Program-made: the position numbers and the translations under genes
The notes under the pieces: generated by a model
Seen by the model: the letters and a program-made list of their open reading frames with translations, nothing else
The model's database searches: none
What the model was told of the DNA's origin: nothing
Shown: piece after piece, positions 1 to 6,456 of the stretch
How the letters are laid out: every line of letters begins with the position of its first letter
Position numbering within the stretch: position 1 is the stretch's first letter
Origin: an uncultured Eggerthellaceae bacterium
Lineage (GTDB): Bacteria > Actinomycetota > Coriobacteriia > Coriobacteriales > Eggerthellaceae
Direction: 5' to 3'
DNA: 6,456 bases
NCBI GenBank assembly: GCA_947632575.1
Contig: CANRPV010000083.1
Span: forward strand, 1-6,456

Positions 1-1872
1 AGGTACTGCCGGAACCGCTTCGGCGAGCGTGGCTGAGGATGTCAGCGTCTCCGCAGCTTGTCCCGCGGGAGTTTTGGGCTTCACGAGCCCGAGACTTGAC
101 ATGGCGGCATCGGCATCGGCCAGATCATGAGACCGATCGATGGTCTCTTCCGTTAGAGCCACAGGAGTAAAGGCGATGGTGGCATCTCTGCGAACAGCGG
201 CGCCATCTAAGGCGTTTTCAATAATCTCGACAGCTGCCTCGTCTGTGGTCTCAGGACCCGATTCGGGCTGGACGGTCTCCACCGCGGCCTCAGAAACCAC
301 TTCTTCGCCAGCCACTTGGCGATTTAGTTCCTCGTGATCGATAACGGCGGTAACACTTGAGCTGGAGCTGGAATCATAGGTTGGCGCCTTGACGCCCATA
401 ATGCTTTCGCGCATTTGCTGAAGCCGAATCTCGGTTTTGCTTTGCTGCGCAGGCTTCTCCGCCTCCTCGGCGGCGGCCGCGGCCGCAGCAGCCGCGGCGC
501 TGTTTTTCATGGCCAGATCATAGGCTTCCGCATAACGAGACCGATGAATCGAGCTTGAACCCCCTGGTTGGGGCTTTGCTTTTTCCTGTCCCCTCTTGAA
601 CCAATCGGGCACCGTAGAGCTTTGACCCAACACCTGCTCCACCTGACCGGCCGCGGCCCTCTGGGAACCGTCTGCATAAGCGGCGGCCTGGGCAGCACCC
701 GCGGATGCTGTGCCGATTCCCCGCTGAACGCCTTGACCTGTTTCGAGTTCAAGCATTGGTTCGTCTGCTGCCATGTCGACAACGACTTCACCTGAGAGCA
801 GCGCCTCTTCCTCCACCGCCTCCTGAACCATGCCGGCAACAGATTCGTTCTCGTAGGCGGTCGCGGTCTCATATCCACTTGTCGCGGCGCTCTGGGTAGT
901 ACCATCCTCCCCAAAATCAATGCTGATGGACGACGAGACGGGACGTCCTGTCAAGGCCGCCACTGCGGCCTTCGCGGCATAAAGTCGATCGGCTGGCGAC
1001 GCGTTTTCGTCCACTTCGACGAAATCCTGGTTCACATAGCTGATCTCAGCTCCTTCGGGCACCACGTTAGAATCACGTGCCTCCCTCTCGCCGTGAACCA
1101 CACCACGAGAAAAGCCGCGCTTGTCGGAGAGAGCCACGCTATCCTTGCCGATGCGCTCGGCAACGTTCATCAACACAGAGACACCGGAAGCGTTGTCATT
1201 GGCGCCTTCGTTGTAAGCTGCCCGACGATGAACAATTTCTCCTATCAGAGGCAATGCGGCGCAGAGAAACCCGATGACGGTCAACACGTTCCACACGATA
1301 GCGAAAGCGCCGCCTGGCGTAACGATGACCCTTACCAGCAGAAACACCGTCGAGGCAACAAGGCCGCCCAGCGCGACCCATTGCAAAATAGGAAGTATAG
1401 AAAGCAGCCGGGGATTGTTGAGCTCGGCTTTTACTTTACCACTGTCATAATGGGCAACCAAAATGACCTTGCGACGCCGGGACGAACCGGTATTCGGTGA
1501 TACCCCCGGCTCATACTTGGCAACGACGTTTTGGCTGACTCCATGCACGAAAAAGCGAGACAGAATGGGTCGTCCGAAAATCTCAGCCACATACAACAAC
1601 GTGGCCACCAAGGCCACAAGAAAACAAGGTATAGCGAGGAAAGAAACAAAAATGCCGATGACGGCACAGATCACAACGGCAGCCGAACAGAGGGCTTTTG
1701 GAAGGTCGGCATTGGCATTGCAATTAAAATCTTCGAGAACCGCAGGGAATCCTACTTCTTTTTGCAAATACTCGGCGATGTAAAGTGCGGTTTGCTGTTC
1801 TTCTTCGGTACCGGCAGGACGGGGTCCGATTTCTCGAGATAGGTACTCGACGTGGTTGTCTATTTCTGCCAT
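1..1872 (-). CDS. M28-family zinc metallopeptidase, membrane-anchored, with long low-complexity insertion (3' end outside window)
   Basis: I translated this by hand: 624 codons without a stop from ATG at 1872 to the window edge, so the carboxyl end is missing. Residues 5-40 match the usual M28 start (EIGPRPAGTEEEQ, then YIAEYL). Residues 112-120 (VSQNVVAKY) and 136-145 (VILVAHYDSG) give the first metal-binding motif, with H141 and D143. Residues 222-231 (EGANDNASGV) give the bridging ligand D226. The family normally shows a Glu-Glu pair and a later His ligand; neither is in view. Hydrophobic stretches lie at about 60-98 (probably a tight hairpin), 157-183 and 188-212, flanked by R/K on one side, which suggests the active site faces the cytoplasm. 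There is no signal peptide. From about residue 241 the protein becomes Ala/Glu/Ser/Thr-rich and probably disordered, with a ten-Ala run at 459-468. The family cleaves amino-terminal residues or peptides using zinc; the substrate is unknown. Start chosen for its GGAAGG site eight bases upstream. Family call firm; activity uncertain. Confidence 0.85.
   Translation of the reverse strand, partial: MAEIDNHVEYLSREIGPRPAGTEEEQQTALYIAEYLQKEVGFPAVLEDFNCNANADLPKALCSAAVVICAVIGIFVSFLAIPCFLVALVATLLYVAEIFGRPILSRFFVHGVSQNVVAKYEPGVSPNTGSSRRRKVILVAHYDSGKVKAELNNPRLLSILPILQWVALGGLVASTVFLLVRVIVTPGGAFAIVWNVLTVIGFLCAALPLIGEIVHRRAAYNEGANDNASGVSVLMNVAERIGKDSVALSDKRGFSRGVVHGEREARDSNVVPEGAEISYVNQDFVEVDENASPADRLYAAKAAVAALTGRPVSSSISIDFGEDGTTQSAATSGYETATAYENESVAGMVQEAVEEEALLSGEVVVDMAADEPMLELETGQGVQRGIGTASAGAAQAAAYADGSQRAAAGQVEQVLGQSSTVPDWFKRGQEKAKPQPGGSSSIHRSRYAEAYDLAMKNSAAAAAAAAAAEEAEKPAQQSKTEIRLQQMRESIMGVKAPTYDSSSSSSVTAVIDHEELNRQVAGEEVVSEAAVETVQPESGPETTDEAAVEIIENALDGAAVRRDATIAFTPVALTEETIDRSHDLADADAAMSSLGLVKPKTPAGQAAETLTSSATLAEAVPAVP
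118..144 (-). repeat. Second, shorter copy of an internal repeat in the M28 gene
   Basis: This stretch codes TIDRS-HDLA (residues 577-585). It shares two words in the same order and reading frame with the copy at 505-552: an 11-base word at 118-128 (ggccagatcat) and a 9-base word that follows directly (gagaccgat). In the other copy the two words are separated by 15 bases, which is five codons. A small in-frame duplication with an insertion or deletion, or a conserved short linear motif, would both explain it. Confidence 0.5.
469..498 (-). repeat. Run of ten alanine codons in the M28 gene
   Basis: Ten consecutive GCN codons (residues 459-468) make a very GC-rich patch of near-repeats, including a GCGGCCGC palindrome. 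It follows a charged segment (SIHRSRYAEAYDLAMKNS) and precedes a Glu/Lys/Gln-rich segment, so it may continue a helix in the low-complexity insertion. Codons are mixed (GCC, GCG, GCT), so it is not a pure triplet expansion, though slippage could change its length between strains. Confidence 0.75.
505..552 (-). repeat. First, longer copy of an internal repeat in the M28 gene
   Basis: Codes SIHRS-RYAEA-YDLAMK (residues 441-456). It contains the same words as the copy at 118-144: ggccagatcat at 511-521 and gagaccgat at 537-545. Here they are split by 15 bases that code the extra RYAEA-like block. It lies just before the alanine run. Confidence 0.5.
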
Positions 1873-1943
1873 AAGGCTTGCCTTCCGCTCGCTTTTTTAT
1901 CTGTGTTTAAAAGGCATAGTTGTTATAAGTATACGATATTTAA
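1873..1943 (-). promoter_or_regulatory. AT-rich spacer before the M28 gene: ribosome binding site and possible weak promoter
   Basis: GGAAGG (complement of 1881-1886) sits eight bases before the ATG and fixes the start of the M28 gene. AAGG of that site can pair with CCTT at 1873-1876, as part of the short inverted repeat AAGGC-AA-GCCTT, so the site could be partly masked; the stem is too small to call a regulator. Farther upstream, TATACT (complement of 1928-1933) followed by TATAAC resembles a -10 box, but I see no matching -35 box. The 71-base gap after the 435-residue protein gene allows a separate start of transcription but does not prove it. No terminator-like hairpin with a T tract is visible on the minus strand. 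Confidence 0.3.
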
Positions 1944-3251
1944 CTAATCATCTACATAATTACGAAGAATTTCGTCCGCCTGAGCTGCTTGACTCCTCTC
2001 AGAGGCATACGTGGAGATCGCCTCTTGGGTGCTCTCGTAAAGAAGCGTGGCGATCTTGTTTTGCGGGTTCTCTTCTAACTCAGCGCCGAGAGAAGCGGCC
2101 TGGGCGTCAAGCTCGTTGTATTGATTATTGAACTCCTCCGCCTGAACACGATCGCGCGACAAATAAGCAGCGTCTGAGCCTAGAGCGGCCTCTTGTGCTC
2201 GAATTCTCAGGTCCAGGTAATTCACATAGGGATTGAAGTCGATGGCGGTGTAGATATCTCTCAGCTCGACAAAATCATCCATCGCAGATTGAAACGCCGA
2301 AACGGCAAAGTTGGAAAGCTCTTGCGAATCGTTCACGTTCTCGATGGAGGTATCCGACACGACGCTCGCCGCAGATCGCGCATAGGTATCGCCTTCCATC
2401 AGCGATTTCCAACCGTTCGCCGCCAGGCTTTGCGCCCGCTTCCCTAGCAGTGTCTCCTCTAAAATCGTCTGGCCTGTTTCGATCATGGCGATGCGAGCAT
2501 TGATGGCGATAATCGCTTGGCTTGCCACCTCTTTATCCAAGGGGTTGATGAGGTCCTGCTGAACGTTTTCCGCGTTAGCCTTTATGGCCGCGAGAGTTTC
2601 GGAGGCCTCTTTTAATTTCGGTTCGAGCACATCGAAGCGATCTTGCATGTCATCTTGGTTGAGAGGTTCTTTCTCACTTTCCATGACCTCCGATGCCACA
2701 AGATCATCCAGCTCCAGCAACACTTCATCCTGGGATTCAATTTGGCTGATGATGACACTTAAGCCGTCCAAGATTTGTTTCTGACTGGAGAGCAGTTCGT
2801 TTACCAGGAAGAAAAGGCCAACCGCCACCGCCAAAACCGCCAGCGCGGCGACAAGGATTACCCCTCGACGCTTACGCTTGCGAGTGCTTTTGCGCTTGAC
2901 AACCTCTTCTTGTGAAGGCGCCCAGGAAGAGGATGTCGAGCTTATGGGAGTTTTGCTCACCTGAGTGGTCTCTTCGGTGGCGGTGCTCACAAACTCACCG
3001 GACGGCAGCGTGATACCCTGCTCTTTTTCCGGCGTAGCGCGGGGTTTTCGCCGTCTGAGAGTAAACAGGGATATGGTTCCAAGTCTCTTTCTGAAAGAAG
3101 ACGTCGCCTTGGGTGTATCCCCTCCTCCCTCTTGGTCGTTCAGCGCGTTGATCTTCGCGTCGAGAACGCTGAAGGAGATTTCGTTCGAGGTTCCCTCGGT
3201 GTGGCGTTTGATATGGGCGCCACGAGTAATGCGATTATGTCGGCGGGCCAT
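1944..3251 (-). CDS. Single-span membrane protein with basic cytoplasmic region and helical outer domain, function unknown
   Basis: I do not recognise a family for this 435-residue protein. Residues 1-128 are polar and very basic with little predicted fold: clusters at 3-17 (RRHNRITRGAHIKRH), 54-56, 66-71 (RRRKPR) and 119-129 (KRKSTRKRKRR), separated by Ser/Thr/Glu-rich linkers. One hydrophobic span follows at about 130-150. Residues 151-435 are acidic, Gln/Glu/Asp/Ala-rich and apparently almost wholly helical, with few Pro or Gly and no Cys, so coiled-coil or helical-bundle structure is likely. By the positive-inside rule the basic region is cytoplasmic and the helical domain is outside. The ATG overlaps the upstream stop codon (TGATG) and has AGAGGG (complement of 3260-3265) eight bases upstream, so translation is probably coupled to the helicase gene. 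The basic tail could bind nucleic acid or acidic lipid, but that is speculation. No catalytic motif is seen. Confidence 0.85.
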   Translation of the reverse strand: MARRHNRITRGAHIKRHTEGTSNEISFSVLDAKINALNDQEGGGDTPKATSSFRKRLGTISLFTLRRRKPRATPEKEQGITLPSGEFVSTATEETTQVSKTPISSTSSSWAPSQEEVVKRKSTRKRKRRGVILVAALAVLAVAVGLFFLVNELLSSQKQILDGLSVIISQIESQDEVLLELDDLVASEVMESEKEPLNQDDMQDRFDVLEPKLKEASETLAAIKANAENVQQDLINPLDKEVASQAIIAINARIAMIETGQTILEETLLGKRAQSLAANGWKSLMEGDTYARSAASVVSDTSIENVNDSQELSNFAVSAFQSAMDDFVELRDIYTAIDFNPYVNYLDLRIRAQEAALGSDAAYLSRDRVQAEEFNNQYNELDAQAASLGAELEENPQNKIATLLYESTQEAISTYASERSQAAQADEILRNYVDD

Positions 3252-6200
3252 CAGCTGCGCCCTCTTCGTTCTTCCAGTTCGGCGACAATTTCAGCGGTCG
3301 AGCAAACGTGGACGTTTTTGCTGGGCAACGATTTGAGGAACACGCTCCCATAACCTTTGGTCAATAGCCGCTTGTCGGCAAAGATGAGAACGCCCTCATC
3401 GTCTGCCTTGCGAATAAGTCTCCCCGCCGCCTGCTTTGTCTCCATCACCGCTGCCGGCAGCACATAATGGTTCCAAGCGCCGCTATCCCGCTGAGAACGC
3501 TCACAGGAAAGCGGATCGGTGGGCTTTGTGAAAGGAAGCTTGGGAATGATGACGCCTTTAAGGGTGGCACCGGGCGCGTCGAAGCCCTCCCAGAAACTTT
3601 TCAGGGCGAAGAGCGAAAGGTGCTCGTCGCTCAGAAAATCATCCTGGAGGTTTTTGATCGATGTACCCCACTTCTGACACACCAAGCGCAATCCCTCATC
3701 CTTTAGGGCGCCATGGACCACATCGAAGCTTTTCTCCATCTCCTTGCGGTTGGTGAAGAGGGTAAGCATGGATCCGTTTTGCGCCTTGTGAGTTCCTATG
3801 AGCAGCTCCGCCAGGGCTTTCAGGTACTGACTCTCATTGGGCTCTGGCATATCGTTGGCCACGTAGATGGTCATCTGCCGATCAAAGTCATAGCCCGAAC
3901 GAAGCAAGAGATTGTCACACGGAGAGAATTCACCCTCGTTGAGGCCGAGCGACTCCTCCATGGACTTAAACGATTCCCCTACCGCTAACGTGGCCGAGGT
4001 ATACACCACCGAATGAGTCCTCTCGTAGAAATTCTCCTCGAGAATAGATCCGACGCTATAGGGTGCCGCCGTCAAAACGTCGCGCCCCTGCCCTTTCTTG
4101 CGTGTCAGTGTGGCCTCGTAGACAAAGCGCTCTGAGCTCTGCTCGACGATGACCTCTTCGGCGTTGATGAGCTCTTTGAGCTCAAGGGTCGTGGTAGCCA
4201 CTTCCCTTTGCGCGGCTTCCACTCCTGAAATGCCCTCCATGCAGGCGACCAAATCCTGACATGCATGGACCAAAGCCTCCGCCCGGTCCTTTAAAAGCGC
4301 ACCCTGGGCTTTGACTTTCTCAAAATGTTCCGAGGAACGAATATCGTCATTGAGCCAGAGTTCAAGAGTCTCGTAGGACTTTTGTCCTGGCACCGTGTCA
4401 AAGTAAAGCAGGCCGTGCACCGCGGCGGTAAACCCATCTGCTGCTTCACTAAAGCTTCTACCAGCCTCCTGGGCTTTTGCGGTCAACGCATAGAAAAGGG
4501 TCGGATCGTGATCTCTCTCGGCCTTTGCGAAAGCACGTTCGACTCGGATAAGGCAGTTCCGCGACGCTTCAGGTGCTGTCACCTTTTGAACGAGCCGTTG
4601 CAGCTCATCGCTCGCGATGCTGGAGGAGAAAGCTCTTCGAGCCTCATTTTCCACACCGTGAGCCTCATCCACCACCCAATAGCGCACGGGAGGGAGGAGC
4701 CCTCCATTGACTGCCATATCACGGAAAAGTAAGGCATGATTTGTCACCACGACAGAAGCCGCTTCGGCTTTCCGCCGGGCTCCGAAAACGTAGCATTCTT
4801 TAGAGAAGTAGGGACATTTTCTTCGTAGGCATTCCTGGCTTTGAGTCGTAAAGCTGCGCCGCGGCAAAAGTCGATAGTCAAGTTTCAAGTTGTCGATATC
4901 GTCGAAAGCCGTTTGCTCGATGAACGAAAGGAGCGTGGCGAACGCAGGAGCCGGATTCATCTTTTCGTTTTCGACGGTTCTCGGCTCAAGTGGTCCTTGG
5001 AGTTGTCGATCCACCTTTAACAGACAGGGGTAATGATTAAAGCCCTTGAGGGACGCATAGCTTGGGGTTGCCGAAACCCCTTTTTCCTTGAGAGCCGTGA
5101 CAAGCGCCGGAAGCTCATGGTATACCAGCTGGTCAAGCAGGCCGTTCGTCTTTGTGGCAACTCCTACGGTGATGTCATTATCTAAAGCGGCATAGATCGC
5201 AGGCACCAGGTAGGCCATCGACTTACCCGTGCCAGTTCCCGCCTCCGCCAATAGATTGCGGGACTGTTCAAAGGCCTGGTTTACCGCTACCGCCAGTCGG
5301 CGCTGTTCATCACGCTCTTCGTAATCCTCGTAGAGAGATCCCACCAAACCACCTGAGCTGAAAGCCTCCATGATGGCCTCATCCGTGGCAAAGCGCAGAC
5401 CCTTCGTCGGATCAGCCGCTAAAAGATCCGCGTCCACTTTCGGATGCAGATCTACGGGCTTAAGCCTCCTCTGACGTAGCGCTCGGAGCGAAAACGTGTC
5501 GGCGCCCTGCTTGGTGTTTTCTGCGGTGCTTTCAGCAGCGCCCCCTTCGCTACTTCCCTTTCTCTTCTGTTCAGCGAAATAAGCGAAGACCTCGCCAGTG
5601 GACCATTCCTCCACCGTGGCAAACAACGCGATTTTTGCGACGACGCTCTCAGGCATCGCGTCGACACCCGCTAAAAGAATGCGAAAGAGTGCACAGGTGG
5701 CGGCCACGTCCTCGTCAGCTCGATGGGTGGAGAGCGGCGCGCCGAAAGCTTTCACTAGATCGATAAGGCGATGGGACTTCATGAGAGGCAAAGCGATACG
5801 CGAAAGATCCAACGAATCGATCCAGAGGTTCTCCAAAAGCGGGTAGCCAGCCGGATGCTTAGTCACAAATCCACGATCAAACGCCGCATTATGAGCTACA
5901 ACCTTGGCGTCGCCTACAAAGTCGACTAAAAGGCTAAGAGCTTCTGCCGGATGAGGAGCCGTGGCGACATCTTCGTCATGAATTCCGGTTAGGTGAACCA
6001 CGTCATCGGGAATGGGTTTCCCTGGATTGACGAAGGTGACGAACCAATCGACCACCTCTCCCTTTTCCATGCGTGCCGCCGCTATTTGAGTGAGCTCGTC
6101 TTTAGCCAGAGAGAAGCCGGTGGTTTCTGTATCAAGAACCACGACATTGCTGTCGAATTCGCCATAATGATGGGATTCGGCCTGCTTTGGTAGTCTGGCA

Positions 6201-6274
6201 TAACGCTCGACTATTTCGGGTAAAGCGCCCTCATATATGAATTGAGACAATTCTCCGGGCAGCTCAAGGCTCAC
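3251..6274 (-). CDS. dinG: DnaQ-type 3'-5' exonuclease fused to DinG/XPD-family iron-sulfur helicase
   Basis: A 1007-residue cytoplasmic fusion. The amino-terminal DEDDh exonuclease (about 43-203) has Exo I DTETTG (D48, E50), Exo II HNAAFD (D133) and Exo III HRADED (H184, D189), so its active site looks complete. A charged linker (about 235-275) leads to a superfamily 2 helicase: Walker A AEAGTGTGKS (343-352, K351), Walker B DEAH (536-539), motif III TSAT (759-762), motif V FWEGFDAPG (894-902) and motif VI QAAGRLIR (948-955). C417, C482, C487 and C494 occupy the positions of the 4Fe-4S ligands of XPD/DinG enzymes. The family unwinds DNA 5'-3', including R-loops and structured DNA, and works in repair. 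It is longer than E. coli DinG (about 716 residues), mainly through the nuclease domain, and resembles the Bacillus/Staphylococcus fused form. Start is GTG: AAAGGA (complement of 6285-6290) lies ten bases upstream and an in-frame TGA six codons upstream. First gene of the apparent operon. Biochemical balance of helicase and nuclease is unproven. Confidence 0.95.
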   Translation of the reverse strand: MSLELPGELSQFIYEGALPEIVERYARLPKQAESHHYGEFDSNVVVLDTETTGFSLAKDELTQIAAARMEKGEVVDWFVTFVNPGKPIPDDVVHLTGIHDEDVATAPHPAEALSLLVDFVGDAKVVAHNAAFDRGFVTKHPAGYPLLENLWIDSLDLSRIALPLMKSHRLIDLVKAFGAPLSTHRADEDVAATCALFRILLAGVDAMPESVVAKIALFATVEEWSTGEVFAYFAEQKRKGSSEGGAAESTAENTKQGADTFSLRALRQRRLKPVDLHPKVDADLLAADPTKGLRFATDEAIMEAFSSGGLVGSLYEDYEERDEQRRLAVAVNQAFEQSRNLLAEAGTGTGKSMAYLVPAIYAALDNDITVGVATKTNGLLDQLVYHELPALVTALKEKGVSATPSYASLKGFNHYPCLLKVDRQLQGPLEPRTVENEKMNPAPAFATLLSFIEQTAFDDIDNLKLDYRLLPRRSFTTQSQECLRRKCPYFSKECYVFGARRKAEAASVVVTNHALLFRDMAVNGGLLPPVRYWVVDEAHGVENEARRAFSSSIASDELQRLVQKVTAPEASRNCLIRVERAFAKAERDHDPTLFYALTAKAQEAGRSFSEAADGFTAAVHGLLYFDTVPGQKSYETLELWLNDDIRSSEHFEKVKAQGALLKDRAEALVHACQDLVACMEGISGVEAAQREVATTTLELKELINAEEVIVEQSSERFVYEATLTRKKGQGRDVLTAAPYSVGSILEENFYERTHSVVYTSATLAVGESFKSMEESLGLNEGEFSPCDNLLLRSGYDFDRQMTIYVANDMPEPNESQYLKALAELLIGTHKAQNGSMLTLFTNRKEMEKSFDVVHGALKDEGLRLVCQKWGTSIKNLQDDFLSDEHLSLFALKSFWEGFDAPGATLKGVIIPKLPFTKPTDPLSCERSQRDSGAWNHYVLPAAVMETKQAAGRLIRKADDEGVLIFADKRLLTKGYGSVFLKSLPSKNVHVCSTAEIVAELEERRGRS

Positions 6275-6284
6275 CGACGCTTCA

Positions 6285-6290
6285 TCCTTT
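6285..6290 (-). promoter_or_regulatory. Ribosome binding site deciding the GTG start of the helicase gene
   Basis: AAAGGA read on the minus strand, ten bases before GTG at 6274-6272. The two ATG triplets nearby (in aatgaaaggatgaag) run into TGA within a few codons and are not in the long frame. The in-frame TGA at 6292-6290 rules out a start farther upstream, leaving GTG as the first usable start. Confidence 0.7.
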
Positions 6291-6328
6291 CATTGTCTTT
6301 CAAGGCTAGAACCTTTAGGCTTTTCGGT

Positions 6329-6356
6329 AGCATAAGTACAGCAATAGATATAGCAA
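6329..6356 (-). promoter_or_regulatory. Candidate promoter for the helicase-led operon
   Basis: On the minus strand TTGCTA (6356-6351) and TATGCT (6334-6329) lie 16 bases apart, each matching four of six bases of the usual -35 and -10 boxes. Transcription would begin near 6322 and leave a leader of about 48 bases. It lies in the AT-rich divergent region between the helicase gene and the plus-strand gene at 6392. A LexA box was looked for, because E. coli dinG is damage-inducible, but none is evident. The match is weak and other placements, such as one using TTGTTA at 6372-6367, are possible. Confidence 0.3.
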
Positions 6357-6391
6357 CATAGTATTGTAACAAGCCTCGAACGGAGTAGGCT

Positions 6392-6456
6392 ATGGATGGT
6401 TATTTAGGAACCTATCATTCTTTTGAAACAGCCAGTAAGCGGGACGCCGCTGTGCT
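6392..6456 (+). CDS. Amino-terminal fragment of a divergent gene, function unknown
   Basis: ATG at 6392 is preceded by GGAG (6382-6385) with six bases between, and the frame stays open for 21 codons to the window edge. The visible peptide begins MDGYLGTYHSFETASKRDAA, mixed polar and aromatic residues with no signal peptide or membrane span and nothing I can assign to a family. The ATG at 6396 in another frame stops almost at once. A gene is plausible because it completes a divergent pair around an AT-rich gap, but so short an open frame could be chance. Confidence 0.5.
   Translation, partial: MDGYLGTYHSFETASKRDAAV

Noticed and set aside
507..920. Minus-strand open frame of 137 codons rich in Arg and Pro
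   Set aside because: It lies wholly inside the M28 gene in a different frame, and its composition is typical of an off-frame reading of a biased coding region.
1431..1667. Minus-strand open frame of 78 codons with a hydrophobic amino end
   Set aside because: It overlaps the M28 gene in another frame; the M28 frame is longer and carries family motifs (HYDS at 1441-1452), so this is a shadow.
1093..1842. Plus-strand open frames of 103 to 135 codons
   Set aside because: They are antisense to the M28 gene, have no recognisable domain, and lack consistent ribosome binding sites.
1887..1900. T-rich run after a GC-rich segment on the plus strand, as a terminator
   Set aside because: The only nearby inverted repeat is five bases with a two-base loop and sits too far from the T run, and no plus-strand gene ends here.
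6275..6391. LexA (SOS) box upstream of the helicase gene
   Set aside because: I looked for CGAAC-N4-GTTCG and CTGT-N8-ACAG on both strands. A lone CGAAC at 6377-6381 has no GTTCG partner, so damage induction is not supported by sequence.
1..6456. CRISPR array, tRNA, rRNA, insertion sequence, or phage/defence island
   Set aside because: No regularly spaced repeats, cloverleaf-like sequences, terminal inverted repeats, transposase or integrase frames were seen. The DinG-like protein carries its own nuclease domain and has no Cas or CRISPR (type IV) neighbours in view.

Overview
The window looks like chromosomal DNA of a Gram-positive bacterium, and I would guess a Coriobacteriia/Eggerthellaceae-type actinobacterium. 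The reasons are the fused DnaQ-type exonuclease/DinG helicase, GGAGG-like ribosome binding sites, one-span and multi-span membrane proteins without outer-membrane features, and moderate base composition judged by eye. No search was possible, so the lineage is tentative.

Almost everything is coded on the minus strand as a probable three-gene transcription unit reading right to left. First comes a 1007-residue fusion of a DEDDh 3'-5' exonuclease to an XPD/DinG-family helicase with an apparently intact iron-sulfur cysteine set (6274 to 3251). Its stop codon overlaps the start of a 435-residue single-span membrane protein of unknown function (3251 to 1944) as TGATG. After a 71-base AT-rich gap comes the amino-terminal 624 residues of an M28-family zinc peptidase that runs off the left edge (1872 to 1). 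This last gene is open for the whole left third of the window and has no stop here. It has four apparent membrane segments inside the catalytic fold and a long low-complexity region where the rest of the active site should follow.

At the right edge a 117-base intergenic region separates the helicase gene from the first 21 codons of a divergent plus-strand gene (6392 onward) with a good ribosome binding site. No RNA gene, mobile element, CRISPR array or convincing terminator was found, and no stretch over 300 bases lacks a gene.

The helicase/nuclease probably acts in DNA repair or processing of structured DNA. Nothing in the sequence explains why it is linked to two membrane proteins, and that linkage together with the unusual build of the M28 protein is the main point of interest. 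I do not see a clear-cut new defence or mobile system here.
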